The translations under genes were made by a program, and so were the position numbers. A DNA stretch of 64,000 bases from Manduca sexta (Eukaryota; Arthropoda; Insecta; Lepidoptera; Sphingidae), in the NCBI RefSeq assembly GCF_014839805.1, contig NC_051141.1, forward strand, positions 9,308,777 through 9,372,776, read 5' to 3'. The notes under the pieces were generated by a model, which worked only from the letters and a program-made list of their open reading frames with translations, was not told the DNA's origin and ran no database searches. Within the stretch, counting starts at the first letter, position 1. Every line of letters begins with the position of its first letter. Positions 54,701 to 58,930 of the stretch are shown one piece after another.

Positions 54701-57700
54701 AATACTCGGTGCTGGTGAGTGCGTTTGGTCTAAACCACTAGGCTTATATTTTTATACGTTAGTTGTGTAGCGATATACGCATATTAGTTGGAAATCGTTA
54801 AATGCATAGCTCTTATCACTATAAAAATGTAATAATAATTAACATAAGTAAGATACTTTCGTAAGGTTGGGTCGTGGGTGGTCTGGAGCTGCTAGGGGCG
54901 CCGGGCGCACTAGCGGCCCGCGTGGGCAGCGCGACAGGCGGCGTGCGCGGCGTCGCGTCCGCCGCCGCGGCCGCGCTGCTGCGCTCGCTGAGCGCGTGGG
55001 CCGGCTCGCTCGCCCGCAACCTGGACCTGCTGGCCGGCGACGAGGAGCACGCGAGACGAGCCGCTGCTGCCCGCAGGAGGCCCCCGCCCAGTCTAATGGC
55101 CGGATTGGTTGCCGGTATCACCAACTTTGCTATTAATATATTAGGCAAGTTATCACTTTTTATGTTCTTACTGCTTTTTTTTGTTTCCGCTAATACAGTA
55201 ATCTATACTTCTATACTATTATATAAAGCTGAAGAGTTTGTTTGTTTGAACGCGCTAATCTCCAGGAACTACCGGTTCGAACTGAAAAAATCTTTTTGTG
55301 TTGATAGCCCTTTGTGGAGTGCTATAGGCTATATATCATATCGCTATACCCAATAGGAGCAGAGCAGTAATGGCCAATCTCAGGAACTACCGGTTCGAAC
55401 TAAAAAAATCTTTTTGTGTTAGATAGCCCTTTGTTCGTGGAGTACTATTGGCTATATATCATCACGCTATGACCAATAGGAGCGGAGCAGTAATGAAACA
55501 TGTTGCAAAAACGGGAAAAAAATATTAGTTTTGAGGGCTTCTGTGCGTGCACTGCGTAAACGGTCAAAAATTATGCAACAATAATGTATGACGGGATTGT
55601 TCCTCTTAAAAAGTTCTACAAAAATATATTATACTCCAAAGTCCCCCGCTGCATCTGTCTGCCTGAACGTGTTAAACTGAAAAACTACCCAACGTATTAG
55701 GATAAAATTTGATATGGAGACAGTTTGAGACCCTGGGAAGAACATAGGCTCCCGGGAAAATATATAACGTGACTTTTATAACGGAAAACTTTAGCCCGAA
55801 AATCATTATAACGCGGGCGGAGCCGCGGGCAAAAGCTAGTCATTATATAAGTATAATATGATAAGTACTAATTTTGTGAAAGGGAGGCGATAATTGCTCT
55901 GGACTCACTGTTCTCTAGACCCTAGTAATCACCTGTTTAGTTTCCCTAAATAATTTTTTGAAACCCGCGTGTGACACGGTTCCGTAACAATCATGGGTGC
56001 ATCTAAATCTCCTTCAAACAGATCTTGAGCCGTAACGTGGATCGTCAGTAGACGTCAGTCTAATACACATAGAAAATTTAATTATCATATCTCCAATAAA
56101 TACGACTGTTGTATTAAGAAAAGTTTGCAAAATATCATATTCAATAATATATTGCATGAAATCTTATACCGTAAAGAACATAATCCGTTAAAAATACACT
56201 CAATATAAATTGTCACAATTTGCCATTAGGTGCAGTAGGCGGACTCGCTCATCACCCCTTGGTAGGGGTAGCGGTAGGCGAGACTGAGAGTGGCGCCGCC
56301 GCCCTGCGCCGCGGGCTGCTCGGAGCCCTGACAAAGCCGCTGAGCGCCACTGCCGACCTGGTCGCGTACGCAGGACACGGCCTTCTCAGCCAGACTGGGT
56401 GGGATCCTGTGCCTCAGGTTTGTTTTTATTATTATCTCACAAAAAAAATGTTACATCTAAGTGAATACTTTATTCTTTACCAGCGGCCCCGATAGACGTT
56501 CTGCCTCTGAAAATGAGGTAAAATCTTAGGACCCGAGTACAGCACTACCTACTGGTTCAAATTGTAAATCTAAACCATCCCGGGATCTACCTGAAAACAT
56601 ATAATAAATATCATTAAATCGATCCCATGGTTTAGGAGGAATTCTAAAAATATTTGTTTTTATATTAATCCAAAAATAAAAACAAAACAGCTTTCTTCTA
56701 AATTCACATTCATTAAATGCGCGAATTTCTTAATTTGTTTTGCCATAAGAATCTTCTACAAAACATAAAAAATGGGAAATAAAGATAAATGATATCGGTT
56801 AAGTAGTTTTCATGTTTTGGCGTAACCAGGGCAAATAAAGATTAATTTTTATATATTATATAGTTCGTTTACCCATAAATCAAACCGAGATGTAAAGTGA
56901 GCTTAAGATACTTTTATGGAGCGATTAGCGAACATGTTTTCGTACACATATCCGTGTAAAACACAAGAATATCTAATGCAACAACTATCTGTATAATATG
57001 TGATTATTTATGTAATATTACGACAGCCTCGATGCACGCGACCGATCACTGAGGAGAGCTCTAGCGGCTGGCGTCGAGACTGTGTGCGCTGGACCTTCCG
57101 GCTCGCCGAGCTGACCGCGCTCGCTGGCTTCGAGGTGCTGCTCGACAATGCGCCGCTGCAGCTACTACTTACGCATAAGGTCAGTATAATTGATTAGATA
57201 TAAAGGGGTTGTTTCACAATTTTCAAGTAAATTTTATTAGACAGTCATCGTATTAAAACTTTGATGCAGTACATACTCATTTTATTTTAATTTATTTATG
57301 AGCGTAGATTAGACTCTGAGTTTCATATTTGGTTAGCTTATATATTTATGTGATGACTAGAATTTACTCAGAAGTTGTGAAACAGGCCCTTATAGTAGGA
57401 TAATATCAAAATGTCATTGTAATAATAATATTTTTACTCTTAACCTAATACTGAAAAATACAAGAATGATATTATAGTATACAAATATGATGTACCAAAT
57501 AAAGATGGTTGATAATCTCTGGATAACATAGTAATTCGGTAAAGTGTATAATACTATTCTATTTTTATTCAGTTCCTGGTTGTTGCGGATCCTGAATCGG
57601 AGCGCATTGTGGAAATGATAGACCTGCGCTTCTGTACACTGGGATCGTACCAAGGGCCTGTTATTGAGGTAAATCATCTAGAAATATCATTGAAGTAAAC

Positions 57701-58594
57701 AAGTCTGTACAACCCATATGAATATACACGCTTTCACTTGTTCCTTGTGTTATTGTTTATCATGGTATAGAGTCAAGTGCAAGTCTTAAGCCGTACAAGT
57801 CGTGGCTTGTTGGAAGTTAAATATGTTTTAATATTGCCACAATAATCAATATTAGTATTGCATATATTAATTGAAGCATTAATTGCAACCAATTGCTTTA
57901 AAACAGGCTGAACAAGATGTACGAAATCGTATGTATTCAAAAGTAGGTCACAAAGTGCACACGATTTATAAAATATCTATAATAATGTGCGTAACCCATG
58001 GCTGCATTAAAAATGACCCATTTACCTTTTTTATATACGCGTTATGTTGTCAACATGTAAATTACTTATGTTTTGCAGTTATTAGTTACGCAGCGACGGC
58101 AGTCGAAAATGGCGGAAGCGAGAGCGGTCGATGACGACGACGAATACCAAGTATGTAACAAAATTCGATACCTTCCGATATCAGCGGTGTATTATATATT
58201 GTCCCACAGCTTGGCCTGGGCCTCTTCTGCTATTGAGAGGGTTAAGTATTCGGTAGTCCACCACATTAGCCTAGTGTGAGTAACAGATTTCAAATACCTT
58301 CAATATTTTTATGGAGAACTTCTCAGCTATGCAGGGTTCTTTACGATATTTTCATGCGAAGAAGCGATAAGTCGCAACATAAGTTATAACATTTTATTTG
58401 CAAAATGTGCATTATAGATAAGTGCGGCTGCGATGGCGCGTGTGGCGCGGTACACCGGCGCGGAGGGGTCGAGCAGCAACGCGGAGGCGCGCGTGCTCTC
58501 GCTGCTGCCGCTGCCGGGCCGCTCGCACGCGCTGCACGCCGCCCTCGCCGCCGCGCTGCATCACAACGCGGACTCGCATTTCGCACTACTGTAA
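8150..58594 (+). CDS. VPS13B: VPS13B (COH1) orthologue, about 85 coding exons
   Basis: This is a giant intermembrane lipid-transfer protein of the VPS13/ATG2 bridge-like family. In vertebrates VPS13B acts at the Golgi and is mutated in Cohen syndrome. Identification rests on the N-terminus (MFKIESYVTPILLSYVDKYV, then SLWGGGVALHNLVLKADVLQ), the YKPQ region, the VAB repeats and the C-terminal GWVVGGLELLG and ALTKPLSATADL motifs. All of these follow human VPS13B in order. The start at 8150 is fixed by an in-frame stop at 8144 and by the family N-terminus. Summed exons give about 12,073 nt, close to the human length of 4,022 residues. Exons are GC-rich in the third codon position; introns are AT-rich and transposon-laden. 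One junction (exon 46/47) does not keep frame as modelled, and one intron is GC-AG. Exon coordinates are in the segment entries that follow. Confidence 0.97.
9342..9619 (+). mobile_element. Helitron 3' fragment (intron 4)
   Basis: Internal Helitron text (ATACCCAACGGATTCGATGG, resembling the ACTACCCAACGTATTAGGAT region of the larger copies) leads to a GC hairpin (GCGGGCGACGCCGC) and terminal CTAG at 9616-9619, the RC-transposon 3' end. The 5' part is missing. A SINE fragment is inserted inside it. Confidence 0.7.
9390..9487 (+). mobile_element. 5'-truncated SINE inside Helitron fragment
   Basis: The text from GGCTCGCCCCCATCACATCA to GGGGATAAATTCGTGATGTT is the 3' half of the SINE seen in full at 19355-19623. 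It is flanked by GATTCGATG on both sides (9381-9389 and 9488-9496), a clean target duplication in the Helitron sequence. Confidence 0.8.
9795..9990 (+). repeat. Dispersed repeat with CCAAT/CRE-like words, copy 1
   Basis: CGTGATTGGTC, TGACGTCCAA, GATTGGTTC and TTGTCTATT occur in the same order as on the minus strand of 10575-10830. The repeat is GC-richer than the intron around it. Family unknown. Confidence 0.55.
10575..10830 (-). repeat. Dispersed repeat with CCAAT/CRE-like words, copy 2
   Basis: This is the inverted copy of the repeat at 9795-9990, so exon 5 lies between two head-to-head copies. The outer parts diverge, so I cannot tell whether they were ever the two ends of one element. 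Confidence 0.55.
11430..12173 (+). mobile_element. Helitron-like element (intron 5), first of a pair
   Basis: Starts TCTATATATATAAAAATGAA and ends with the hairpin GCGGGCGAAGCCGC followed by GAGCAAAAGCTAG. TC start, GC hairpin, CTRR end and absence of target duplication define Helitrons. No Rep/helicase gene is present, so it is non-autonomous. Confidence 0.8.
12174..12461 (+). mobile_element. Helitron-like element, second family, abutting the first
   Basis: Starts with TCTATATATATAAAAATGAA directly after the CTAG of the preceding element and ends GGACAACGTCTGTCAGGTCA followed by ACTAG, which forms a different 3' hairpin. Related copies in the opposite orientation lie at 43033-43645. Confidence 0.75.
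13158..16708 (+). CDS. VPS13B: VPS13B exons 7-14
   Basis: Exons: 13158-13336, 13500-13682, 13836-13985, 14825-15027, 15235-15365, 15597-15810, 15965-16197, 16577-16708; residues about 286-760. Exon 7 carries SWSEWAWSWLPTWMDREGG, the Trp-rich segment typical of VPS13B. Exon 9 and 10 encode an acidic low-complexity linker (EEEEPWKWPEEEF and following), then VQIEPMEIRLCPGLMHRIAA in exon 11 resumes conserved groove sequence. The exon 9 donor (CCG|GTGATT) is weak but is the only phase-compatible choice. Intron 9 (13986-14824) shows no coding and a short (CTA) run near 14210. Confidence 0.93.
16240..16443 (+). mobile_element. Possible Helitron 3' remnant (intron 13)
   Basis: CTCGTGCGAAGCCTGACAGG followed by ATCGCTAGT resembles a decayed Helitron 3' terminus. 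The 5' limit is a guess. Confidence 0.35.
17675..17991 (+). pseudogene. Harbinger transposase fragment
   Basis: Two exon-like pieces: 17675-17749 (MALYIKEKFAPDLESQAKGI) and 17852-17991, which contains GMLGLLDCTHIKILPPNEPQ, the first catalytic Asp region of PIF/Harbinger (HARBI1-like) nucleases, pattern G-x-[IL]-D-C-T-H. Both are bounded by AG and GT dinucleotides, so the element had introns. Later DDE motifs were not found; it is inactive. Confidence 0.7.
19355..19623 (+). mobile_element. Full-length tRNA-derived SINE
   Basis: A polymerase III A box (TGGCGTAGTTG, about 19364) and B box (GGTTCGAATCC, 19414-19424) form a tRNA-like head. The body ends in a TGTA microsatellite tail. TACTTACATC is duplicated at 19345-19354 and 19624-19633. 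Other copies are at 9390-9487, 24478-24720 and 36941-37740 (minus). Confidence 0.88.
20316..20454. mobile_element. 139-bp MITE with nested hairpin
   Basis: Terminal inverted repeats of 21 bp, beginning TTGAAATTAAACTAATTTTC, lie at 20316-20336 and 20434-20454. Inside, GACTTTGCAGCCTTC (20340-20354) pairs with GAAGGCTGCAAAGTC to make a second perfect stem around a G-run loop. No protein is encoded. It lies 36 bp from the mariner's left end. Confidence 0.7.
20491..21797 (+). mobile_element. DD37D mariner (maT/Bmmar1-like), apparently complete
   Basis: Bounded by TA (20489-20490 and 21798-21799). Terminal inverted repeats CTTAGTCTGGCCATAAATAC on the left and, reverse-complemented, CCTAGTCTTGCCATAAATAT on the right. 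The 1,307-bp element carries one uninterrupted transposase gene. It is the youngest-looking autonomous element in the window. Confidence 0.9.
20633..21673 (+). CDS. Mariner transposase, DD37D type
   Basis: A 346-residue Tc1/mariner transposase that would cut and paste its own element at TA sites. The N-terminal half has paired helix-turn-helix regions separated by GRPRSVRTKK, the GRPR AT-hook-like motif (residues about 60-70). The catalytic Asps are in ILFTDEKIF, WSFQQDSAPGH and SSPDLNPLDYDLW, with 37 residues between the second and third (D at NPLD), which defines the maT (Bmmar1) clade. The start at 20633 (MVWGDKENR) is preferred over an in-frame ATG at 20579 because mariner transposases begin just before the first helix-turn-helix region. 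There is no internal stop or frameshift. Activity is not known. Confidence 0.93.
   Translation: MVWGDKENRIAVIALHKVGMEPNAIFKTLHTLGISKMFVYRAINRYNETSSVCDRKRSGRPRSVRTKKVVKAVRERIRRNPVRKQKILSREMKIAPRTMSRILKDDLGLAAYKRRTGHFLTDNLKKNRVVKSKQLLKRYAKGGHRKILFTDEKIFTIEQHFNKQNDRIYAQSSKEASQLVDRVQRGHYPTSVMVWWGVSYEGVTEPYFCEKGIKTSAQVYQDTILEKVVKPLNITMFNNQVWSFQQDSAPGHKARSTQSWLESNVSDFIRAEDWPSSSPDLNPLDYDLWSVLESTACSKRHDNLESLKQSIRLAVKNFPMERVRASIDNWPHRLKDCIAANGDHFE
21990..22601 (+). CDS. VPS13B: VPS13B exons 15-17
   Basis: Exons: 21990-22109, 22226-22283, 22423-22601; residues about 761-879. Exon 15 resumes in phase after the 5.3-kb transposon-filled intron 14 (DLTVEEFGVRGYITKNMN). Exon 17 ends with PLFIAWLAYKPQLKSF, matching the YQPQ region of VPS13 proteins. 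The exon 17 acceptor (GACGAAAG) is poor but follows a T-rich tract and is the phase-compatible AG. Confidence 0.92.
22618..23860. mobile_element. Long-TIR DNA element (intron 17)
   Basis: Inverted arms of about 400 bp (22618 to about 23009 and about 23460-23860) begin TTAGTCCATTGAAA and end TTTCAATGGACTAA, with high identity along their length. The centre of about 450 bp is unique. Each arm includes the last part of the same reading frame. Superfamily unassigned. Confidence 0.8.
22932..23189 (-). pseudogene. Truncated ORF ending inside the element's TIR
   Basis: An 85-codon frame reads SSSSSSLSSVSEAPEPDFDF, NNCFICAKAIQDPSNSRTSR and INTRSDDVAMDIA then stop. It has the look of the N-terminal Cys motif of uncharacterised arthropod transposon-associated proteins in which an R-N/S-D-[DE] segment precedes a YHxxC motif; here the frame stops before that motif. 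The family link is recollection, not proof. Confidence 0.4.
23988..24007. repeat. Perfect 20-bp palindrome
   Basis: TGCCAACATATATGTTGGCA, 80 bp upstream of exon 18. No known factor site is assigned. Confidence 0.6.
24087..25472 (+). CDS. VPS13B: VPS13B exons 18-21
   Basis: Exons: 24087-24166, 24248-24370, 24759-24958, 25366-25472; residues about 880-1049. Exons 18 and 19 encode a Ser/Arg-rich low-complexity linker (SSSGRGVSRSGSGAD). Exon 20 returns to folded sequence (NWWSDEKLLAVHARLQSMLV). Exon 18 could alternatively start 6 nt later in the same phase. A SINE lies in intron 19 and a small retroposon in intron 20. Confidence 0.9.
24478..24720 (+). mobile_element. Diverged tRNA-derived SINE (intron 19)
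   Basis: Same family as 19355-19623: CCGATTGCCTCGGTGGACTA head, GGGTTCGATCTCC B box, AAAGTGATATTGGAGTTTTC body, GTTGCGCCTCTGTG tail region. No clear flanking duplication. Confidence 0.8.
25099..25273 (+). mobile_element. Short retroposon with 12-bp target duplication
   Basis: Body contains CTTGCCCACTGCTGAGCACG, GGCCTCCTCTACTACTGAGA and TTAGTCCACCACGCTGGCCT, a dispersed sequence with further copies at 49190-49255 (minus) and 58187-58340. GTGCAATGGCCC flanks both sides (25087-25098 and 25274-25285). Confidence 0.75.
25615..26495 (+). mobile_element. Helitron with four 123-bp tandem units (intron 21)
   Basis: Starts TCTATACTATTATATAAAGC after an A and ends GGAGCCGCGGGCAAAAGCTA plus G before a T. 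The interior has a unit beginning TCTCAGGAACTA at 25668, 25791, 25914 and 26037, an exact 123-bp period. No protein is encoded. Relatives at 47986, 52763 and 55210 have fewer units. Confidence 0.85.
26591..28533 (+). CDS. VPS13B: VPS13B exons 22-25
   Basis: Exons: 26591-26859, 27146-27219, 27342-27360, 28408-28533; residues about 1050-1212. Exon 22 encodes EPESFPWKIRLADVSCYTLE, matching the PFPWTISLHNFSIYTLL region of human VPS13B. Exon 24 is a 19-nt microexon (RRKKTAE across its junctions) needed to keep phase. Exon 25 is Pro/Thr-rich and then enters VVSLGVHLHADTPPIIVRLE. Intron 21 holds a Helitron with 123-bp tandem units and intron 24 a reverse-oriented Helitron. Confidence 0.9.
27387..28234 (-). 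mobile_element. Helitron-like element (intron 24), reverse orientation
   Basis: CTAGCTTCCGCTCGCAGCTT at the left is the reverse of a Helitron 3' end and AAGTATAGA at the right is the reverse of its TCTATACTT start. It includes a CAGA tetranucleotide run near 28090-28112. A different family from the 123-bp-unit elements. Confidence 0.65.
28673..28925 (+). mobile_element. Helitron 5' fragment (intron 25)
   Basis: TCTATAATATAAAAATGAGT followed by CTCGAGAGCAGCGGAACCGA resembles the start of the element at 11430. The 3' end is absent. Confidence 0.5.
29059..29153. repeat. 95-bp inverted-repeat element
   Basis: CTAGCTGACCCGGT at the left pairs with ACCGGGTCAGTTAG at the right (one mismatch). It may be a deletion derivative of a Helitron end or a tiny MITE. 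Confidence 0.5.
29261..30741 (+). CDS. VPS13B: VPS13B exons 26-31
   Basis: Exons: 29261-29385, 29476-29579, 29674-29860, 30163-30279, 30362-30425, 30596-30741; residues about 1213-1460. This part of the groove includes LKTFFWFQWVVSRATLVVAT and MWEVYATLAPLEAVLRPIVV. All junctions close in phase with GT-AG sites. Introns are short, 88 to 302 bp, and show nothing further. Confidence 0.92.
30890..31020. repeat. Degraded interspersed repeat (intron 31)
   Basis: GCGGACTTAATGCCATGGGC and CTCTCCCAGTCAACCTTGGG resemble a 3' LINE-like sequence common in moth genomes. Limits approximate. Confidence 0.35.
31085..32973 (+). CDS. VPS13B: VPS13B exons 32-36
   Basis: Exons: 31085-31193, 31440-31486, 31769-31901, 32358-32458, 32803-32973; residues about 1461-1647. 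Exon 33 is only 47 nt (IGRISVNPHPENPIC). The exon 32 donor is uncertain: GTT|GTACGA (used here) and TTT|GTTGTA are both in phase and differ by one codon. Exon 36 ends at GG|GTCAGT. Intron 31 (30742-31084) has a degraded repeat; the other introns hold nothing I recognise. Confidence 0.9.
33165..33735 (+). mobile_element. GC-rich retroposon with poly(A) end (intron 36)
   Basis: A GC-rich block begins near GGAGGTCTGCCGTGGTTATC and ends GCTGGGCGGTACTTG, then TTTCTCTGCGAAACCT plus A-run. The last about 45 bp resembles the 3' end of the element at 36955-37538, while the bodies differ. A target duplication was not found. Open frames inside are incidental. Confidence 0.6.
34051..36901 (+). CDS. VPS13B: VPS13B exons 37-44
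   Basis: Exons: 34051-34172, 34463-34628, 35220-35367, 35619-35741, 35846-35956, 36089-36242, 36530-36651, 36814-36901; residues about 1648-1991. Contains LFDEEKHGVCPYATLLMSRE, LPLLHVSLQQPNFYYWKRKS and GTVKLDVERPILIDVCTDRL, all groove-type sequence. Exon 40 is a charged linker. The exon 42 donor may be GTATGT after 36242 or GTGGTA 3 nt earlier; both keep phase. Intron 36 (32974-34050) contains a retroposon. Confidence 0.91.
36941..37740 (-). mobile_element. SINE (minus) split by another retroposon (intron 44)
   Basis: Reverse-complemented, 37553-37740 gives the SINE head and body (GAATTCCATCTCCGGGTCGG, then AAAGTGATATTG). Its tail continues at 36941-36954. The break is filled by 36955-37538. 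The B box is eroded (CGAATTCCATC). Confidence 0.75.
36955..37538 (+). mobile_element. GC-rich retroposon inserted in the SINE
   Basis: GGGGCGCAACTGGT is duplicated at 36941-36954 and 37539-37552, a 14-bp target duplication, and the insert ends TTTCTCCGCGAAACC plus A-run, so it was reverse transcribed. It contains GGTATCCCCTGCCTGTCGTA and AAGAGGCGACTAATAGGGGC. It is non-coding; minus-strand open frames reflect GC content. Confidence 0.8.
37972..39431 (+). CDS. VPS13B: VPS13B exons 45-47, with unresolved frame
   Basis: Exons: 37972-38185, 38738-38918, 39279-39431; residues about 1992-2174. Exon 46 ends in phase 0 at a consensus donor (AACTCT|GTAAGT). Exon 47 must be read from its second base (NDHAAPSTSSETIYKGRPRA to YYKDDLR) to join the conserved DDLR-SGAF of exon 48. 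Read in phase 0, exon 47 meets TAG. Possible repairs: a missed 23-nt microexon (39024-39046 has AG and GT flanks), an earlier donor after 38890 (GTATGA), or a one-base error or real lesion. Coding identity is secure; the junction is not. Confidence 0.8.
39879..42125 (+). CDS. VPS13B: VPS13B exons 48-55
   Basis: Exons: 39879-40017, 40230-40353, 40435-40544, 40729-40916, 41064-41210, 41377-41581, 41756-41964, 42049-42125; residues about 2175-2574. Exon 48 has SCVSWRYPHPRAITRVIVFP, the conserved SWRYPEPR region. Exon 54 has VFLWIHNSCASALRIG, an early VAB-type strand with its Asn. Intron 53 (41582-41755, 174 nt) is a multiple of three with no in-frame stop, so retention would be readable; its splice sites are good, so I treat it as an intron. 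Confidence 0.92.
42289..42486 (+). mobile_element. Half-length TTAA-flanked MITE (intron 55)
   Basis: TTAA at 42289-42292 and 42483-42486 bound one arm and loop of the palindrome at 63347-63712, almost identical over about 180 bp. The second arm is missing. TTAA ends suggest piggyBac-type mobilisation, which is inference. Confidence 0.75.
42808..45310 (+). CDS. VPS13B: VPS13B exons 56-60: VAB domain
   Basis: Exons: 42808-42998, 43942-44057, 44168-44256, 44681-44811, 45150-45310; residues about 2575-2803. SHDTGWSGDIPLKECPKENV and PWLVKVPSEGDVPYMSVWCR match the VPS13 adaptor-binding (VAB) region of human VPS13B closely. VAB repeats recruit organelle adaptors in the VPS13 family. Intron 56 (42999-43941) contains two tandem Helitron-like copies; intron 55 contains a half-length TTAA-flanked MITE. 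Confidence 0.93.
43033..43368 (-). mobile_element. Helitron-like copy B1 (intron 56)
   Basis: Reverse-oriented relative of 12174-12461: GACCCGACAGAGGTAGTCCT end, GCATTCTGTCAATCACTGAC interior, CCGTTCACGCGTGATGCGAT near the 5' end. Diverged. Confidence 0.6.
43369..43645 (-). mobile_element. Helitron-like copy B2, tandem with B1
   Basis: CAGACGTTGTCCCGTCTCAA to CGTTCACGCGTAATGGCGTG, the same family and orientation as B1 and directly following it. Confidence 0.65.
46010..47908 (+). CDS. VPS13B: VPS13B exons 61-66: VAB domain, continued
   Basis: Exons: 46010-46189, 46479-46590, 46676-46852, 47151-47306, 47609-47710, 47817-47908; residues about 2804-3076. Exon 63 has PVVLLCNATPIALTLRAHDA and exon 65 has SSTYVLINRLDTEIL, each with the invariant Asn pattern of VAB repeats. 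Intron 60 (45311-46009) has no recognised content; intron 63 opens with a fragment of a dispersed repeat. Confidence 0.93.
46862..46975 (+). repeat. Dispersed repeat fragment (intron 63)
   Basis: ATCATCATCAACCCGTTGCA with GTCCACTGCTATAAATAGGT resembles a repeat with a GTCCACTGCT core seen widely in moth genomes. It begins only about 10 bp after the exon 63 donor. Confidence 0.4.
47986..48723 (+). mobile_element. Helitron with three 123-bp-type units (intron 66)
   Basis: Same family as 25615-26495: TCTATACTATTATATAAAGC start, GGGCGGAGCCGC hairpin and CTAG end at 48720-48723. Units begin near 48034, 48154 and 48272, the second shortened by small deletions. Confidence 0.85.
48911..51273 (+). 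CDS. VPS13B: VPS13B exons 67-72
   Basis: Exons: 48911-49103, 49434-49595, 50104-50263, 50580-50722, 50954-51037, 51222-51273; residues about 3077-3341. Exon 68 includes RWLIAVNKDTCPQFVVHNRS, another Asn-bearing VAB-type strand. Exons 67 and 69 are strongly GC-rich. Intron 66 (47909-48910) is occupied mainly by a Helitron; intron 68 (49596-50103) shows nothing recognised. Confidence 0.92.
49190..49255 (-). repeat. Retroposon fragment
   Basis: AGTAGTAGAGGAGGCCCGTG and CCAACAGTGGGACA are the reverse of the head of the retroposon at 25099-25273. Confidence 0.6.
51561..52384 (+). CDS. VPS13B: VPS13B exons 73-75
   Basis: Exons: 51561-51737, 51821-51943, 52230-52384; residues about 3342-3492. Exons 73 and 74 form an acidic, Ser/Thr-rich, probably disordered linker. 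Exon 75 re-enters folded sequence with SERLRCVLTGVMVSLASSTD. The long intron 75 (52385-53496) contains a reverse-oriented Helitron. Confidence 0.9.
52763..53417 (-). mobile_element. Helitron with two 123-bp-type units (intron 75), reverse
   Basis: CTAGCTTTTGCCCGCGGCTC at 52763 is the reversed 3' end. The 5' end has decayed near 53417 and carries an (AAAC)n expansion at about 53356-53396, an enlarged form of the GTTT run seen in the other copies. Confidence 0.82.
53497..56417 (+). CDS. VPS13B: VPS13B exons 76-80: ATG2_C-like region
   Basis: Exons: 53497-53737, 53924-54141, 54579-54714, 54866-55144, 56230-56417; residues about 3493-3846. VQIDNMQYESGQYDFPVV, PLAVYVEDAYVTALVELSRL, GWVVGGLELLGAPGALAARV and GALTKPLSATADLVAYAGHG reproduce the C-terminal amphipathic region shared with ATG2. 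Exon 76 could start 9 nt later in the same phase (53506). Exon 79 ends at ATATTAG|GCAAGT: the conserved Gly codon at the junction needs a GC donor, making intron 79 a GC-AG intron. It contains a Helitron only 65 bp after the donor. Confidence 0.93.
54198..54380 (-). mobile_element. Helitron 3' fragment (intron 77), reverse
   Basis: CTAGCTTTTGCCCGCGGCCC followed by decayed internal sequence. The hairpin is damaged and the 5' part is absent. Confidence 0.65.
55210..55839 (+). mobile_element. Helitron with two 123-bp-type units (intron 79)
   Basis: Complete ends: TCTATACTATTATATAAAGC and GCGGGCGGAGCCGC then GGGCAAAAGCTAG. It lies 65 bp after the GC donor of the only GC-AG intron found in VPS13B. 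Confidence 0.85.
57027..58594 (+). CDS. VPS13B: VPS13B exons 81-85: C-terminus
   Basis: Exons: 57027-57179, 57573-57668, 57907-57942, 58079-58150, 58418-58594; residues about 3847-4024, stop TAA at 58592-58594. Exon 81-82 encode FEVLLDNAPLQLLLTHKFLV, corresponding to the PH-like tail region of VPS13 proteins. Exon 83 is only 36 nt. The last exon is very Ala/GC-rich and weakly conserved in appearance, but phase, acceptor and length agree with a terminal exon. Confidence 0.9.
58187..58340 (+). repeat. Diverged retroposon copy (intron 84)
   Basis: TTGTCCCACAGCTTGGCCTG, GTAGTCCACCACATTAGCCT and TATGGAGAACTTCTCAGCTA match the retroposon family at 25099-25273 with drift, and extend further at the 3' side. 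Confidence 0.6.
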
Positions 58595-58930
58595 AACCAC
58601 GACTAAATTATATATAACAACTTAGTCTATTTTCATTAAGGTGCGCCCGGGATGTGCACACCGAAGAGGCTAGTTAGAGGTTATGTTTACGTTCTTGTAG
58701 ATTTCTAAGTAGACCTTCGAATTATTCGTGATCAGCAGTAGCTTGCTGTGGTCTAGGGGGACAGGAAACACTTGCATCATATGGACGATTAGCTCGTCTG
58801 CCTTGCATCGCAGATACTAACAAAAACATAAGGATGTGCTCAAAACAATATTCAAATACTAAAAGTGTGTTAACCAATACAAATAAATCAATACTACTGT
58901 GATTATCACCAATACAATAAAAAAATCTAG
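58595..58930 (+). terminator. VPS13B 3' UTR with candidate poly(A) signals
   Basis: After the stop at 58594, AATAAA occurs at 58882-58887 and 58917-58922. Either could direct cleavage, giving a 3' UTR of about 300-350 nt. Confidence 0.4.

Noticed and set aside
54819..55148. 109-codon minus-strand frame
   Set aside because: It is the mirror of the very GC-rich VPS13B exon 79, which is conserved on the plus strand.
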